A stretch of DNA of 64,000 bases from Chitinophaga silvatica. GTDB lineage: Bacteria; Bacteroidota; Bacteroidia; Chitinophagales; Chitinophagaceae. The stretch spans positions 62,001 through 126,000 of the forward strand of contig NZ_QPMM01000013.1 in assembly GCF_003419895.1 (NCBI RefSeq). Reading direction: 5' to 3'. Within the stretch, counting starts at the first letter, position 1. Each line of letters starts with the position of its first letter. Made by a program: the position numbers and the translations under genes. This document shows positions 33,422 to 43,174 of the stretch, in pieces. Under the pieces are notes generated by a model. That model worked only from the letters and a program-made list of their open reading frames with translations, did no database searches and was not told the DNA's origin.

Positions 33422-34678
33422 ATGTTTAGTAATGCAGCTTTTGATGTATTTATTGGACTTTTCTTCCTGTATTTGATTTATAGCCTGCTCGCCAGCTTAT
33501 TGCAGGAAATCCTCTCCAGACAATTAAGTCTACGTACCAGAAATCTCCAGAAAGCAATAAAAATAATGTTGGAAGATCGACCAACCACGCTGGATGATAA
33601 TAGCCTGAAGAATACTATGTATAGAACTTTTTCAGTGTTTTCCGACTTTTGGCAACTGTTTAAAAGCTTAAAGAAAGGCTCCTTTGTTAAGGCCTTTTAT
33701 GATCATCCTACCATTAAATATCTCGGTGAAAGTGTGCTGAAAAGAAAACCAGCATATATTAATTCAGATACCTTCTCAAGAACGCTTTTACAATTGCTAA
33801 GAGGCCCTGAGTATGATGGAACTATTCCTGAATCCATAATGATAGAACAAACGCTGTTCAACAACCAAAAACTGGTGACCTTAATGGATAAAACTGAAAT
33901 AGAGATTGGAAAGGAAACATTGGTTCAATTACAACAGCTGTTCAGAGATGCCAGAAAAGATGTCGACAAATTTAAATCGCTCATCGAAAATTGGTATAAT
34001 GAAACGATGGATAGAGCTACAGGATGGTATAAACGACAAACTCAACTGCTGCTGTTTATTATCGGATTTGGAATTGCCTATGCTTTTAATGCAGATACAA
34101 TTGCTATTTATAAAATTTTATCAAAAGATAGAACGGCAAGAGAACAACTGGTACAATTGGCTACCCAGGTTCCAGCGAAGTATGGATCAACAGTTAATGA
34201 TGTCAGTGATGATAACTTAAAAAAATCGATCACCGATAGTGCATTGCTGCTTGCCTACAGATCTGCTGCTGCCGATGCTGATAATGCAAGTATGATATTA
34301 TCGCTGGGCCGTAAAAATATAGATAGCTGCAAGGTATGTGCCCAAATGCAAAATGAATTAATTAACGAAAAAGATACTTTAAAAAGAACCAACCTGCAGA
34401 AAAAAATTACTGCCTATAACAAAGCTTATTTCTGTACTAAGAATGAATACCAGAACGATGAAACTTTAATGTGGACAGGCTGGCTCCTCACTGCACTGGC
34501 CATTTCAATGGGCGCTCCATTCTGGTTCGATCTCGTAAGCAAACTGGTTCAGATACGGTCAACAGGTCCTAAACCCGCATCAGCTGATAGTAACATGACC
34601 GGTACCCCTGCTAATACAGCGCCCGGTCAGCCTTCCATCGAGCAGGAGCAAATTAAAATCGTTAATCCAAAAGGGTAA
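33422..34678 (+). CDS. Three-helix membrane protein, first gene of protease operon
   Basis: A 418-residue protein. Membrane helix 1 is at residues 7-27 (FDVFIGLFFLYLIYSLLASL), helix 2 at about 204-222 (LLLFIIGFGIAYAF), and helix 3 at about 355-376 (WLLTALAISMGAPFWFDLVS). A soluble domain lies between 1 and 2, and a coiled region with two Cys (DSCKVCAQM) between 2 and 3. The MGAPFWFDL stretch looks like a conserved family mark, and I recall the same text in uncharacterised proteins of other phyla. A Pro/Thr-rich tail ends the protein. The protease gene starts 3 bases after the stop. Confidence 0.65.
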   Translation: MFSNAAFDVFIGLFFLYLIYSLLASLLQEILSRQLSLRTRNLQKAIKIMLEDRPTTLDDNSLKNTMYRTFSVFSDFWQLFKSLKKGSFVKAFYDHPTIKYLGESVLKRKPAYINSDTFSRTLLQLLRGPEYDGTIPESIMIEQTLFNNQKLVTLMDKTEIEIGKETLVQLQQLFRDARKDVDKFKSLIENWYNETMDRATGWYKRQTQLLLFIIGFGIAYAFNADTIAIYKILSKDRTAREQLVQLATQVPAKYGSTVNDVSDDNLKKSITDSALLLAYRSAAADADNASMILSLGRKNIDSCKVCAQMQNELINEKDTLKRTNLQKKITAYNKAYFCTKNEYQNDETLMWTGWLLTALAISMGAPFWFDLVSKLVQIRSTGPKPASADSNMTGTPANTAPGQPSIEQEQIKIVNPKG

Positions 34679-34681
34679 CAT

Positions 34682-35872
34682 ATGAGACTTACTGTTTGCA
34701 AACCTTTAAATGAAAGGATTGGTGCCCCTTCGATCAACTCTCAGTCAGTAAATGTAAAAATGCCGGGCGAAACTATTGAAATCGTAAACATTGTGTGGGG
34801 TGATGTATTAGATGGTAATGGCATTTGGTATGTATCCGATCAGGGTTTTTATTATTGGAGCGGAGGTTTTGCCGAAGTGAATTTTGTGTTGGAGGGATGT
34901 GATATCAATAATTACACCGGTGAGGCAAAAGCTGGGATACTGCTCCAGTTACAGGAAGCAGTGCATCAACAATTAAAGCTCAAAGTAAATGGATATTTAG
35001 GTTGCGGGTTTGGAAATAAAAACTATGAGGATAACCATCCGTTTTCAATGCTGATTTATGTTAAACATAAGTTAGCTGAAAACAATCCTGACCTTAAATG
35101 CCCGATTGTAAAAGAAATAAGATTCTGGGGATTTAAGATCCTGACAGATGTTATGGAAAGTAACTTATGTGAGTTATTAGGCCCTATGCCCGTTGGTAGC
35201 AATCCTAAATTGGAAAAGAACTACCCTTACCTGGTTGGAGGAGGCATATTAAATAGTGATGAAACCTTCAAAGGAACACGATTTATTAAAGCCAAGATAA
35301 AACGAGATGATAATATTTCAGATTATTTCCTGTTAACTTGTTGTCATGTTGTTTTCCCTTTTCTTAAAACAAATTTTGAATACAATAGAACTAATAGTAA
35401 GCCGGCTACTGCAAATTTTCCACTAAGTGATGAGTGTATGAGCCATAGAATTGAAAAAGCTGTATTTAATAATGACTTGGATTTTGCTGCTATCCTAATA
35501 GATGCTCCGGATATCCAGAATATAATTGATGGGAATGTTATCGATGATTATTTCGGAATCGAGGACATTAATGATCTATATCAGATAGAAGTTGTGATGG
35601 TAGGCTTCGTATCAGGTATCAGACGAGGAAAGGTAAAGGGGGTATTTAAAAAATGTCCTTTAGAACTGGACAATGGTGAGTTCCATGAATTTAATAATGT
35701 GATCTTAACTAATAATATTTCAGTCAAAGGAGATTCAGGCGCTCCTGTAATCGCTAAACTTGGAAATGAATATAAACTGGTTGGAATGGTAGCAGCAGGA
35801 AATTCTGATGATACCTGTATCCTACCTTTTTATTGCCTGGCTGATAACAAACATAAATATTCACTAAAATAA
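34682..35872 (+). CDS. Trypsin-fold serine protease with N-terminal SH3-like segment
   Basis: A 396-residue protein without signal peptide. Residues 1-62 look like a bacterial SH3 domain (CKPLNERIGAPSINSQSVNV; GIWYVSDQGFYYWSGGF). Residues 63-165 are of unknown type. The chymotrypsin-like domain starts at about 175 (YLVGGGILNSDE): His in LLTCCHVVFPF, Asp in NDLDFAAILID, Ser in VKGDSGAPVIAKL, so the triad is complete. Absence of a secretion signal suggests a cytoplasmic enzyme tethered to the upstream membrane protein, which is inference. It is followed 13 bases later by a large secreted protein. Confidence 0.75.
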   Translation: MRLTVCKPLNERIGAPSINSQSVNVKMPGETIEIVNIVWGDVLDGNGIWYVSDQGFYYWSGGFAEVNFVLEGCDINNYTGEAKAGILLQLQEAVHQQLKLKVNGYLGCGFGNKNYEDNHPFSMLIYVKHKLAENNPDLKCPIVKEIRFWGFKILTDVMESNLCELLGPMPVGSNPKLEKNYPYLVGGGILNSDETFKGTRFIKAKIKRDDNISDYFLLTCCHVVFPFLKTNFEYNRTNSKPATANFPLSDECMSHRIEKAVFNNDLDFAAILIDAPDIQNIIDGNVIDDYFGIEDINDLYQIEVVMVGFVSGIRRGKVKGVFKKCPLELDNGEFHEFNNVILTNNISVKGDSGAPVIAKLGNEYKLVGMVAAGNSDDTCILPFYCLADNKHKYSLK

Positions 35873-35885
35873 TTCCCCATTTCAT

Positions 35886-38087
35886 ATGAAACAAAGTATT
35901 CTATTATTACTTTTTTTGCTTCAAAGCACGTTTTTATTAGCAAAATCACCTGTTAAAGAGTTTACTAGAATCACTGATGATACTATTCCTGACTTTGTGT
36001 CGCGAGAATTAAATTACGACGCAAATGCAAAATGGCTGAAATATAACGGAAAATATTACTTCAATTATAGTCAAGAAAATAATATTACCATTACTGGAAT
36101 GCCTGAAAATGCTGTTCCAACAATATTGAAAGGGCTAAGTATAGTACACAAAATTGGTAATGGACACTCGGAAGATTCAATAATTCCAATTCCTGAAGTA
36201 GGGAGGCATGGCGCTGTATTCAAAGAGGGGAAATTTGCAATACAGCTTTCCAGTATCATAAGTGCGGCAAACCTTAAGGAAAATGATCAGTTTGAAGTGT
36301 CTTTAATAAATCCAAATAAAACAGACGAGGGGTTTAAAGCCACATTTATTTATAGAACAAAACCCAAAGTTGAAACAACTCCAAAAACAGAAAATACGAA
36401 TTGCGATCTGGTAGCTCCATATTTTATACCCACTGCACAAACAGAAAATTACTGGCGTAGTCAAGGGCAGATCGGTACTGGTCAGCATCCCCATCCGATT
36501 CTTGAAAAGCAAACTGGTTGGGCATTAGTTTATAATTATAGTAATGTAGATCCTGTGGCAGCTTATAAGCGCGTTTGGGGAAAGGTCAATACAGGTAGTG
36601 TTGCTATTCCAATGGCTAAAGGTAATACTTCGAATAGCATCTCCGGATTAACAAATGTAGAAGATAAAAATGAACTAAACGAAAAAGTAAATAGTAAGGT
36701 CCAGGAATTGGAAAAAGAGAAGATCAAAGTTACAGAAAAATATATGGTTGCCGGCCATACCTCCAAAGCAAGAAAAGAAGCTGTAAAAGAATTGGGGAAG
36801 ATAGACGAAAGCATTTCATTTCTAAAGTCAATATCCAACCCGGCATATAGTGCAGCTCCAACTTCTTATCTGCCTTATAATGTTGTACCGCCTTTCAGTA
36901 ATGCAAAGCATGTCAAACATTTTGCACCAACTGTAAGCCGCGACTTATTAATTTCTGTTTCAAATTTCCATCCTTATCGCGATAGTTTTTCTCTGGCAAT
37001 TAGCTATAACGACAATTTTATGGATCAGGCTCAATTATTTACTTCCACCTTTGCAGGTCTGTTAGGAAATAATGCTTCTTCTGAAGCGTCTAAAACAGAC
37101 GATAAAGACAAAAAAACAACATTGCAGAGTGCCAAAGTCTCAGAATGTTCCCCGTTAGAAAAGTTTACAGTTTTAAGAAACGATCTGAAAACATATTACA
37201 TGCAGAAATTTAAAACTGAGCAGTTGAAGCTCGAAGAAATTGAAAGAGGGCTCAGTTTTATTCGGCTACGCATGGCAGATTCAGTCCTGAAAATTTCAAA
37301 TGCCTCGGAACAGGCGATTATTAAAAGAGGACAGGACCTGTTAGATGAACAGAAAACTTATACTGCTTCACTATCAGCTTACCTCGATATGGTAAATGAT
37401 GCAGCTTACTGGTTCGGAAAAATCAGTCACTATAGTTTCTTCGATACCCGGAAAATTCGTATACGCAACCAGGATGAGATCAACATCACGCTTAATAAAT
37501 ACAGAGACGGAGTATTAGTCACCCCTCAATATGAGGCGCTGCGAACCTACAAAACTTCTGGCGGCTTTAAACTCGATTTCAGCGTTGGCTTATTTGGCAG
37601 TGCGTTAATGGATCTGAGCTACGCTGCTGTTACCACCCCGTATATCGATACCATACGGTTCCGCGACCCTAGCGGTGCTGTGAGAACGGATACAATGGGG
37701 ATCGATTCTACCAATCGGTATAAAATTACAAAAGACGGCAAAGGTAATTTTAATATAGGCCCGGCCGTATTAATGCATTTCTACTGGCGCACAGGTATCG
37801 ACATTAATGTTGGTGGTACTGTTGGGCTTTCCATTAATCAATCCGGACAACCGCGCTACTTACTCGGAGGCAGCTTGTTACTGGGCCGCGATAGCAGATG
37901 GGTAATATCCTATGGTGGTGCATTTGGAACTGTGAAAGCATTAGGTACCGGATTAAATGAAGGAGATTTAGTGAAGTCGGATAAATTGAATAATAACCAG
38001 GTGCCACTAATCGATAAATGGAGTTCCAGCTGGTTTTTCTCTGTCAGCTTTAACTTTGCCGGATTTAGCTTAGGAAGTAATAAATAA
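35886..38087 (+). CDS. Large envelope protein, third gene of protease operon
   Basis: A 733-residue protein with signal peptide (SILLLLFLLQSTFLLAKS). Residues 20-160 are beta-rich; 240-300 are a charged coiled region (VNSKVQELEKEKIKVTEKYM); another coiled part lies at about 425-505. The last 200 residues have alternating strands with Gly/aromatic turns (GGFKLDFSVGLFGSALMDLS; WFFSVSFNFAGFSLGSNK), which looks like an outer-membrane barrel of about eight strands. No family recognised. It could be a substrate or a partner of the protease. The gene is followed by a MITE-like inverted repeat. Confidence 0.6.
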   Translation: MKQSILLLLFLLQSTFLLAKSPVKEFTRITDDTIPDFVSRELNYDANAKWLKYNGKYYFNYSQENNITITGMPENAVPTILKGLSIVHKIGNGHSEDSIIPIPEVGRHGAVFKEGKFAIQLSSIISAANLKENDQFEVSLINPNKTDEGFKATFIYRTKPKVETTPKTENTNCDLVAPYFIPTAQTENYWRSQGQIGTGQHPHPILEKQTGWALVYNYSNVDPVAAYKRVWGKVNTGSVAIPMAKGNTSNSISGLTNVEDKNELNEKVNSKVQELEKEKIKVTEKYMVAGHTSKARKEAVKELGKIDESISFLKSISNPAYSAAPTSYLPYNVVPPFSNAKHVKHFAPTVSRDLLISVSNFHPYRDSFSLAISYNDNFMDQAQLFTSTFAGLLGNNASSEASKTDDKDKKTTLQSAKVSECSPLEKFTVLRNDLKTYYMQKFKTEQLKLEEIERGLSFIRLRMADSVLKISNASEQAIIKRGQDLLDEQKTYTASLSAYLDMVNDAAYWFGKISHYSFFDTRKIRIRNQDEINITLNKYRDGVLVTPQYEALRTYKTSGGFKLDFSVGLFGSALMDLSYAAVTTPYIDTIRFRDPSGAVRTDTMGIDSTNRYKITKDGKGNFNIGPAVLMHFYWRTGIDINVGGTVGLSINQSGQPRYLLGGSLLLGRDSRWVISYGGAFGTVKALGTGLNEGDLVKSDKLNNNQVPLIDKWSSSWFFSVSFNFAGFSLGSNK

Positions 38088-38101
38088 TAATATTTTCTTT
38101 T

Positions 38102-38208
38102 AAGGAGGATGTATCAAAAGTAATCTGAAAGAGAATTTTGTAACAAAAATTATCTCCTTCTAATACCTGAATAAACCAGGGTAATATTACTTTTGATATA
38201 TCCTCCTT
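38102..38208. repeat. MITE-like element with 23-bp terminal inverted repeats
   Basis: The left end (38102-38124, starting AAGGAGGATGTATCAAAAGT) and right end (38186-38208, ending GATATATCCTCCTT) are inverted copies differing by one base that can still pair G-U in RNA. The 61-base centre is AT-rich with a smaller imperfect hairpin. Sharp ends of this type are seen in small non-autonomous elements, and the GGATGTATCAAAAGT end resembles IS-type termini as I recall them. A long terminator for the upstream operon is the alternative. Confidence 0.5.
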
Positions 38209-38253
38209 TTAATTTTAATCACTAATTACTATTTTCATGACAAAGCCATTGTT

Positions 38254-39744
38254 ATGAAAAAAATATTCATTCCACTGTTATGTGGTATATTGACTGCATT
38301 CTTTGCAAACGCGCAAACCAATAGTTCGCTTTACCACGAACAATACCGGCCTCAGTTTCACTTTTCACCAAAGGCACATTGGATGAATGATCCTAACGGT
38401 ATGGTATATATGAACGGAACCTATCATCTCTTTTTTCAATATTATCCTGATGGTACAACCTGGGGCCCTATGCACTGGGGCCATACTACCAGTAAAGACC
38501 TTATCCATTGGGAAGAACAATCTATAGCCCTCTATCCCGATTCTCTGGGCTACATTTTTAGTGGCAGTGCAGTAGTTGATATCAATAATACATCCGGATT
38601 TGGTAAAGACGGCAAACCTCCAATGGTAGCCATTTATACCTACCATGATCCGGTAAAGGAAAAAACCGGTAGTTCTCAATTCGAGTCGCAGGCCATTGCC
38701 TATAGTCTTGATGCCGGTCGTACCTGGACGAAGTACTCCGGTAACCCCGTTCTCCAAAATCCTGGAATCAGAGACTTCCGCGATCCTAAAGTAAGTTGGT
38801 ATGCTCCCGCCAAAAAATGGATTATGACTCTCGCTACGCAGGATAGAATCACGTTTTATTCTTCCCCCAACTTAAAACAATGGACAAAAGAAAGTGATTT
38901 TGGTGCTGCTAAGGGTGCCCATGGTGGAGTATGGGAATGCCCGGATTTATTTCCGCTTACCTATCAGGGCAAAGAAATATGGGTATTGATCGTAAATATA
39001 AATCCCGGTGGTCCGAACGGAGGATCTGCCACTCAATATTTTACAGGTAACTTCAACGGGCATACGTTTACACCCGGCGATACACTTACGAAATGGATCG
39101 ACTATGGCCCCGATGAATATGCAGGCATTACCTGGAGCAATACCGGAAAGCAAAAAATATTCTTAGGCTGGATGAGCAATTGGCAGTATGCCAACGAGGT
39201 TCCTACTTCGCCATGGCGTAGTGCTAGTACAATTCCCCGCACATTAAGCCTGAAAAAGACAGATGGAGTGTATAGAGTAGCATCTGTTCCCGTTAAGGAG
39301 GTAGATAAGCAAATTGCTACTTCTCAGACATTTAAAAATATTACAGCTGATTTTGCCCATCAACCTGCCGCTAAGCCATTGAAAATCTCATTACAGGCTG
39401 ATGCCAGCCACGATTTTGAATTAACTTTTCTTTATGCTGATGACCAAAAAGTAAAAGTAGGTTACCATGCTTCAACAAAGGAATATTATATAGACAGAAC
39501 TAACGCCGGAGAGCATTCATTTAACCGTTCATTTGCCAGTATTCATCATGCTCCTCGTTTCTCCGGGGAAAAGGAAATTAATATGACGCTTATATTGGAT
39601 GCGGCTTCTGTTGAACTTTTTGCAGATGAAGGATTAACTGTAATGACCAGTATTTTCTTTATTAAATCTCCATTGCAGGTGATTAACTCTCTTTCTTCAT
39701 TGAAGAATATACGAATTGAAACATTGAATGGAATTTGGCCATAA
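38254..39744 (+). CDS. Glycoside hydrolase family 32 (levanase/invertase type)
   Basis: A 496-residue secreted enzyme (signal FIPLLCGILTAFFANAQ). The N-terminal five-blade propeller carries all three GH32 motifs: HWMNDPNGMVY with nucleophile Asp46, FRDPKVSWY (transition-state Asp near 177) and WECPDLFPL (acid/base Glu near 228). The C-terminal beta-sandwich starts at about 370. The secreted, 496-residue form points to fructan or levan breakdown outside the cytoplasm. No susC/susD or fructokinase gene is adjacent, so it is not in a typical levan PUL. Confidence 0.95.
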   Translation: MKKIFIPLLCGILTAFFANAQTNSSLYHEQYRPQFHFSPKAHWMNDPNGMVYMNGTYHLFFQYYPDGTTWGPMHWGHTTSKDLIHWEEQSIALYPDSLGYIFSGSAVVDINNTSGFGKDGKPPMVAIYTYHDPVKEKTGSSQFESQAIAYSLDAGRTWTKYSGNPVLQNPGIRDFRDPKVSWYAPAKKWIMTLATQDRITFYSSPNLKQWTKESDFGAAKGAHGGVWECPDLFPLTYQGKEIWVLIVNINPGGPNGGSATQYFTGNFNGHTFTPGDTLTKWIDYGPDEYAGITWSNTGKQKIFLGWMSNWQYANEVPTSPWRSASTIPRTLSLKKTDGVYRVASVPVKEVDKQIATSQTFKNITADFAHQPAAKPLKISLQADASHDFELTFLYADDQKVKVGYHASTKEYYIDRTNAGEHSFNRSFASIHHAPRFSGEKEINMTLILDAASVELFADEGLTVMTSIFFIKSPLQVINSLSSLKNIRIETLNGIWP

Positions 39745-39832
39745 TTAAAGTTACGGCGGTCCTTGCTATATTTTTTACAATAAAATACCCGTATTTTTCA
39801 AGTAAATTAGTAGGACACCAAAACATTTAGCC

Positions 39833-40213
39833 ATGCTTTCAATTAAAACCGCGTTTAGTAGTTTTTCTGTTAAGGATCTTGACAAAGCAAAAGCATTTTA
39901 TAACGATGTGCTGGGAGTACAGGTAGTTGAAACTCCTGCTCCCATGAATATATTGACCCTGAAACTGGAAGGGGGGCTGACTGTTATGATATATCCCAAA
40001 CCCAATCATGAGCCAGCTACATTTACAGTTTTGAATTTAGTGGTAGATGATATAGAAAAAACAGTTGATGAGCTTACTGCACAGGGAGTAAAATTTGAGC
40101 AGTATACAGGTGAAATGCAAACAGATGCAAAAGGAATTATGAGAGGTAATGGGCCTACCATTGCCTGGTTTAAGGATCCGGCCGGAAATATTATTTCTGT
40201 AATACAATCATAG
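39833..40213 (+). CDS. VOC/glyoxalase-family protein
   Basis: A 126-residue single-domain VOC protein: SFSVKDLDKAKAFYNDVLGV at the start, a beta-alpha-beta repeat in the middle and AWFKDPAGNIISVIQ at the end. The two half-repeats together form the metal-binding fold of glyoxalases, dioxygenases and resistance proteins; the exact function cannot be told. Single gene 50 bases ahead of the amidinotransferase. Confidence 0.92.
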   Translation: MLSIKTAFSSFSVKDLDKAKAFYNDVLGVQVVETPAPMNILTLKLEGGLTVMIYPKPNHEPATFTVLNLVVDDIEKTVDELTAQGVKFEQYTGEMQTDAKGIMRGNGPTIAWFKDPAGNIISVIQS

Positions 40214-40263
40214 CCCAACTTTCCCTGAGGCTTATTGGTTAAGAAGAAATAATCTTCGACATT

Positions 40264-41232
40264 ATGATTTATGTTCAGAATGAATTTGCAACCCTAAAAA
40301 GAGTAGTACTGGCAGAATCGGAATTTGGTTTCCCCCTGGAACCCAGATTGGAGGATTTAAGATTTTTAAAGGAAAGCGCAATACAGGAAACGCTCGAACA
40401 TAAAGGTCAGGATTATAAAGATGCCTTTCCCGCTTCTCAAAAGCAATGGGAACAAGAGAAAATAGCACTGATAAAGGTACTGATGAAATATGGGGTTGAA
40501 GTTCTTCGCCCGAGGAAGCTAACGCTCGCAGAAAAGCAGGCTGCTGGTAATTTTGGGTATTCCAATTTTTTTGCAAGAGACCCTTTTTTTACCATAGGCA
40601 ATTGTGTTATTGAAGGATCAATGCGTTTTCTGCACAGAAGAAATGAGATCTTCCCAATCAGGGAAATTATCAATACAATTGTTTATCCTGAGGATTGTAT
40701 ATACGTTTCTGCACCGAGAGCAGAAATTACCGCAGTAAATGATCCTACTTTAGGTGTAGGGCCATTTATCGAAGGAGGAGATGTACTGGTATTGAATAAG
40801 CAAGTTTTTGTTGGAAATTCTGGATTAGCATCCAATAAACTCGGGATAGAGTGGTTGAGCAAATTTCTGAGATCATACGGCTATAAAGTAGAAATGGCAA
40901 GATTACATCCAGATATTTTACATCTCGATTGTGCGTTAGGAATGATTAGGGATGGATTGATGATAGTTTGTGAAGATGCTTTTTTAGATGGAATTCCCGA
41001 TAGCCTGCAATCCTGGAAGCGTATCAACGTTTCATTGGAAGAAGCCACGATACTAGCAACCAATGGCTTACCGGTTTCTGCAGAAGTATATATTACTGAT
41101 CCGGCTTTTAGCAGAATAGGTGAGCAGATAGCCGCATATGGTATACACGTCGAATATGTAGATTATAGCGTAAGCAGAAATTTCGGCGGATCTTTCAGGT
41201 GTACTACGCAACCGCTTTTACGAATGGATTAA
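40264..41232 (+). CDS. Amidinotransferase / arginine deiminase superfamily enzyme
   Basis: A 322-residue enzyme of the guanidino-group modifying fold: NFFARDPFFTIGNCVIEGS, VGPFIEGGDVLVLNKQVFVG, the catalytic His (ILHLDCALGMIRDG, His220) and the nucleophile Cys (GGSFRCTTQPLL, Cys313) near the C-terminus. The text is closer to glycine/inosamine amidinotransferases than to arginine deiminase, but the acceptor cannot be stated. It follows a VOC gene; the next gene is unrelated (DUF5996). Confidence 0.85.
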   Translation: MIYVQNEFATLKRVVLAESEFGFPLEPRLEDLRFLKESAIQETLEHKGQDYKDAFPASQKQWEQEKIALIKVLMKYGVEVLRPRKLTLAEKQAAGNFGYSNFFARDPFFTIGNCVIEGSMRFLHRRNEIFPIREIINTIVYPEDCIYVSAPRAEITAVNDPTLGVGPFIEGGDVLVLNKQVFVGNSGLASNKLGIEWLSKFLRSYGYKVEMARLHPDILHLDCALGMIRDGLMIVCEDAFLDGIPDSLQSWKRINVSLEEATILATNGLPVSAEVYITDPAFSRIGEQIAAYGIHVEYVDYSVSRNFGGSFRCTTQPLLRMD

Positions 41233-41458
41233 TAGGGTTGAGATTGCTCCCCAATTGGGTCTATGCTACTTTTTAAATTGGCAATTATGCACCACAACAT
41301 TCCATTATTAAAACCTTATTGGTTAATATATTCGATAAGAGGCGCAACGAGTGGAGTTCCATCTACCTATACCCAAAATTATATTTACTAAACAAAATAC
41401 AAATTCTGGATGCCAACTCTTACACGTTTTTATTTGTTAAAGAATAAATTCAATAACT

Positions 41459-42421
41459 ATGAGGATTAGTATGTTGAAACAAGGACCCTGGCCAGTGTTG
41501 CAATACAATGACTGGAAAGATACCCTTGCCACTGTGCATATGTGGACTCAGATTGTGGGCAAAATCAGGTTGCGGAAAATGCCCTGGTTAAATCATTCCT
41601 GGCATGTAACCTTATATGTTACCCCATGGGGATTAAGTACAGACAGTGTTCCATACCAATCGGGCCTATTCAGCATCAATTTCGACTTTATTCATCACGA
41701 ATTAGTTATAATGACCAGTAGTGGTAAAAAGGCTGTTATTCCGCTGCAACCCATGACGGTTGCTTCTTTCTATCAACAGGTCTTCGAAAAAGTGCAGGCG
41801 CTGGATATTGATGTAAAAATTAATCCGCTACCAAGTGAAGTTGAAGGAGCTATTCCTTTTGATAAGGATGAAATACATAAATCATATGATCAGGCACAAA
41901 TGCGGAATTTTTGGGAGGCAATTGTGAAGATTCATAACGTTTTTACACGTTTCAGGGCTCATTTTACTGGTAAATGTAGCCCGGTTCATTTCTTTTGGGG
42001 AGCCTTTGATCTGGCCGTAACAAGATTTTCAGGCAGGGATGCGCCCCTGCATCAGGGAGAAGCTCCTAATATGCCCGCCAGAGTTATGCAGGAAGCTTAT
42101 TCCAAAGAAGTAAGCTCTGTTGGTTTCTGGCCAGGGAACGATCAATATCCTCAACCTGCCTTTTATGCCTATATCTATCCATCAAACGATGAATTTAGCA
42201 AACAACCAGTGTTACCTTCAGAGGCTTTTTTTAGTAATGAACTAGGAGAGTACCTGTTGCCTTATGAAGCAGTACAGAAATCTGATAATCCTGAACAGGC
42301 ATTACTGGATTTTATGCAGTCGACCTACGAGGCGGCAGCCAATACTGCCCATTGGGATAGAAAAGCATTGGAATGCGATTTAACAAGTTTAGAAACTGAA
42401 TATGGTTGTTACAAAGAATAG
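41459..42421 (+). CDS. DUF5996 family protein
   Basis: A 320-residue soluble protein matching the DUF5996 type: WPVLQYNDWKDTLATVHMWT, then the conserved LRKMPWLNHSWHVTLYVTP, and PVHFFWGAFDLAVTRFSGRD. Catalytic role unknown; the family is widespread. Single gene preceded by a 226-base gap in which no reliable feature was found. Confidence 0.88.
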   Translation: MRISMLKQGPWPVLQYNDWKDTLATVHMWTQIVGKIRLRKMPWLNHSWHVTLYVTPWGLSTDSVPYQSGLFSINFDFIHHELVIMTSSGKKAVIPLQPMTVASFYQQVFEKVQALDIDVKINPLPSEVEGAIPFDKDEIHKSYDQAQMRNFWEAIVKIHNVFTRFRAHFTGKCSPVHFFWGAFDLAVTRFSGRDAPLHQGEAPNMPARVMQEAYSKEVSSVGFWPGNDQYPQPAFYAYIYPSNDEFSKQPVLPSEAFFSNELGEYLLPYEAVQKSDNPEQALLDFMQSTYEAAANTAHWDRKALECDLTSLETEYGCYKE

Positions 42422-42635
42422 ATTTCCGGAAATTATAGGCGTTTAGTGTACAATGATTTATTCATTTTATTCATTTTGAATTGTTACACATGACGCCGGT
42501 ACTAATAGTAGTTTAATTACTTTTTTTTTTCCTAACTTGGACGTATAATTGTTTTAAACAACCCAATTATCGTTTCGTAACCATCGCCTTTTACTTTAGA
42601 AGATTTAGTATTCCCCAATTTCATAAAGCAAGCAT

Positions 42636-43154
42636 ATGAAACGATTCAACATTTCCTTAGCATTGACGGCCATTCTGGCTACTATTTCTATGACATCCTT
42701 CGGGCAAACTTCGTCAGCTACAGCAAACGTATCTGCAACAATCATTGCCCCACTTACTATCACAAAAACAGTGGACATGAACTTTGGTAATGTTTCTGTT
42801 TCTGCAAGTACCGGAGGAACCGTGGTGCTTACTGCGTTAGGAGTGCGAACTTCAACAGGTGGGGTGTCATTACCTATTACTACTCCAGGTACTGTTACTG
42901 CGGCTGCATTTACTGTTTCAGGTAGTGGAAGTCTTACTTACTCAATTACACTTCCTTCTTCTGCAACCACTATCGCAAATGGCGCCAATTCGATGACTGT
43001 AAATACATTTACAAGTCTTCCTTCTGGTACTGGTTTGTTGGCACTCGGTACTCAAACACTCAATGTTGGTGCTACACTGAATGTATCTGCCGCTCAGGCA
43101 ACCGGTACTTATACTTCCGCAACTCCGTTTACTGTAACTGTTAGTTACAACTAA
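42636..43154 (+). CDS. DUF4402 secreted protein, pilin-like (fibre locus, first subunit)
   Basis: A 172-residue protein with signal peptide (ISLALTAILATISMTSFGQ). The DUF4402 domain is the mature part: SATIIAPLTITKTVDMNFGN, a Thr/Ser/Gly-rich Ig-like beta-sandwich, and a terminal FTVTVSYN. DUF4402 proteins are small secreted subunits. The alternating hydrophobic ends (IIAPLTI, PFTVTVSYN) are compatible with donor-strand assembly like CUP pilins. It is the first gene of the chaperone/usher-like locus and separated from the chaperone by a hairpin. Confidence 0.85.
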   Translation: MKRFNISLALTAILATISMTSFGQTSSATANVSATIIAPLTITKTVDMNFGNVSVSASTGGTVVLTALGVRTSTGGVSLPITTPGTVTAAAFTVSGSGSLTYSITLPSSATTIANGANSMTVNTFTSLPSGTGLLALGTQTLNVGATLNVSAAQATGTYTSATPFTVTVSYN

Positions 43155-43174
43155 TATTCACTCACATATTATTT

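Noticed and set aside
41287..41391. 34-codon ORF in the gap before the DUF5996 gene
   Set aside because: Competing short frames on the other strand look equally plausible; no supporting signal.
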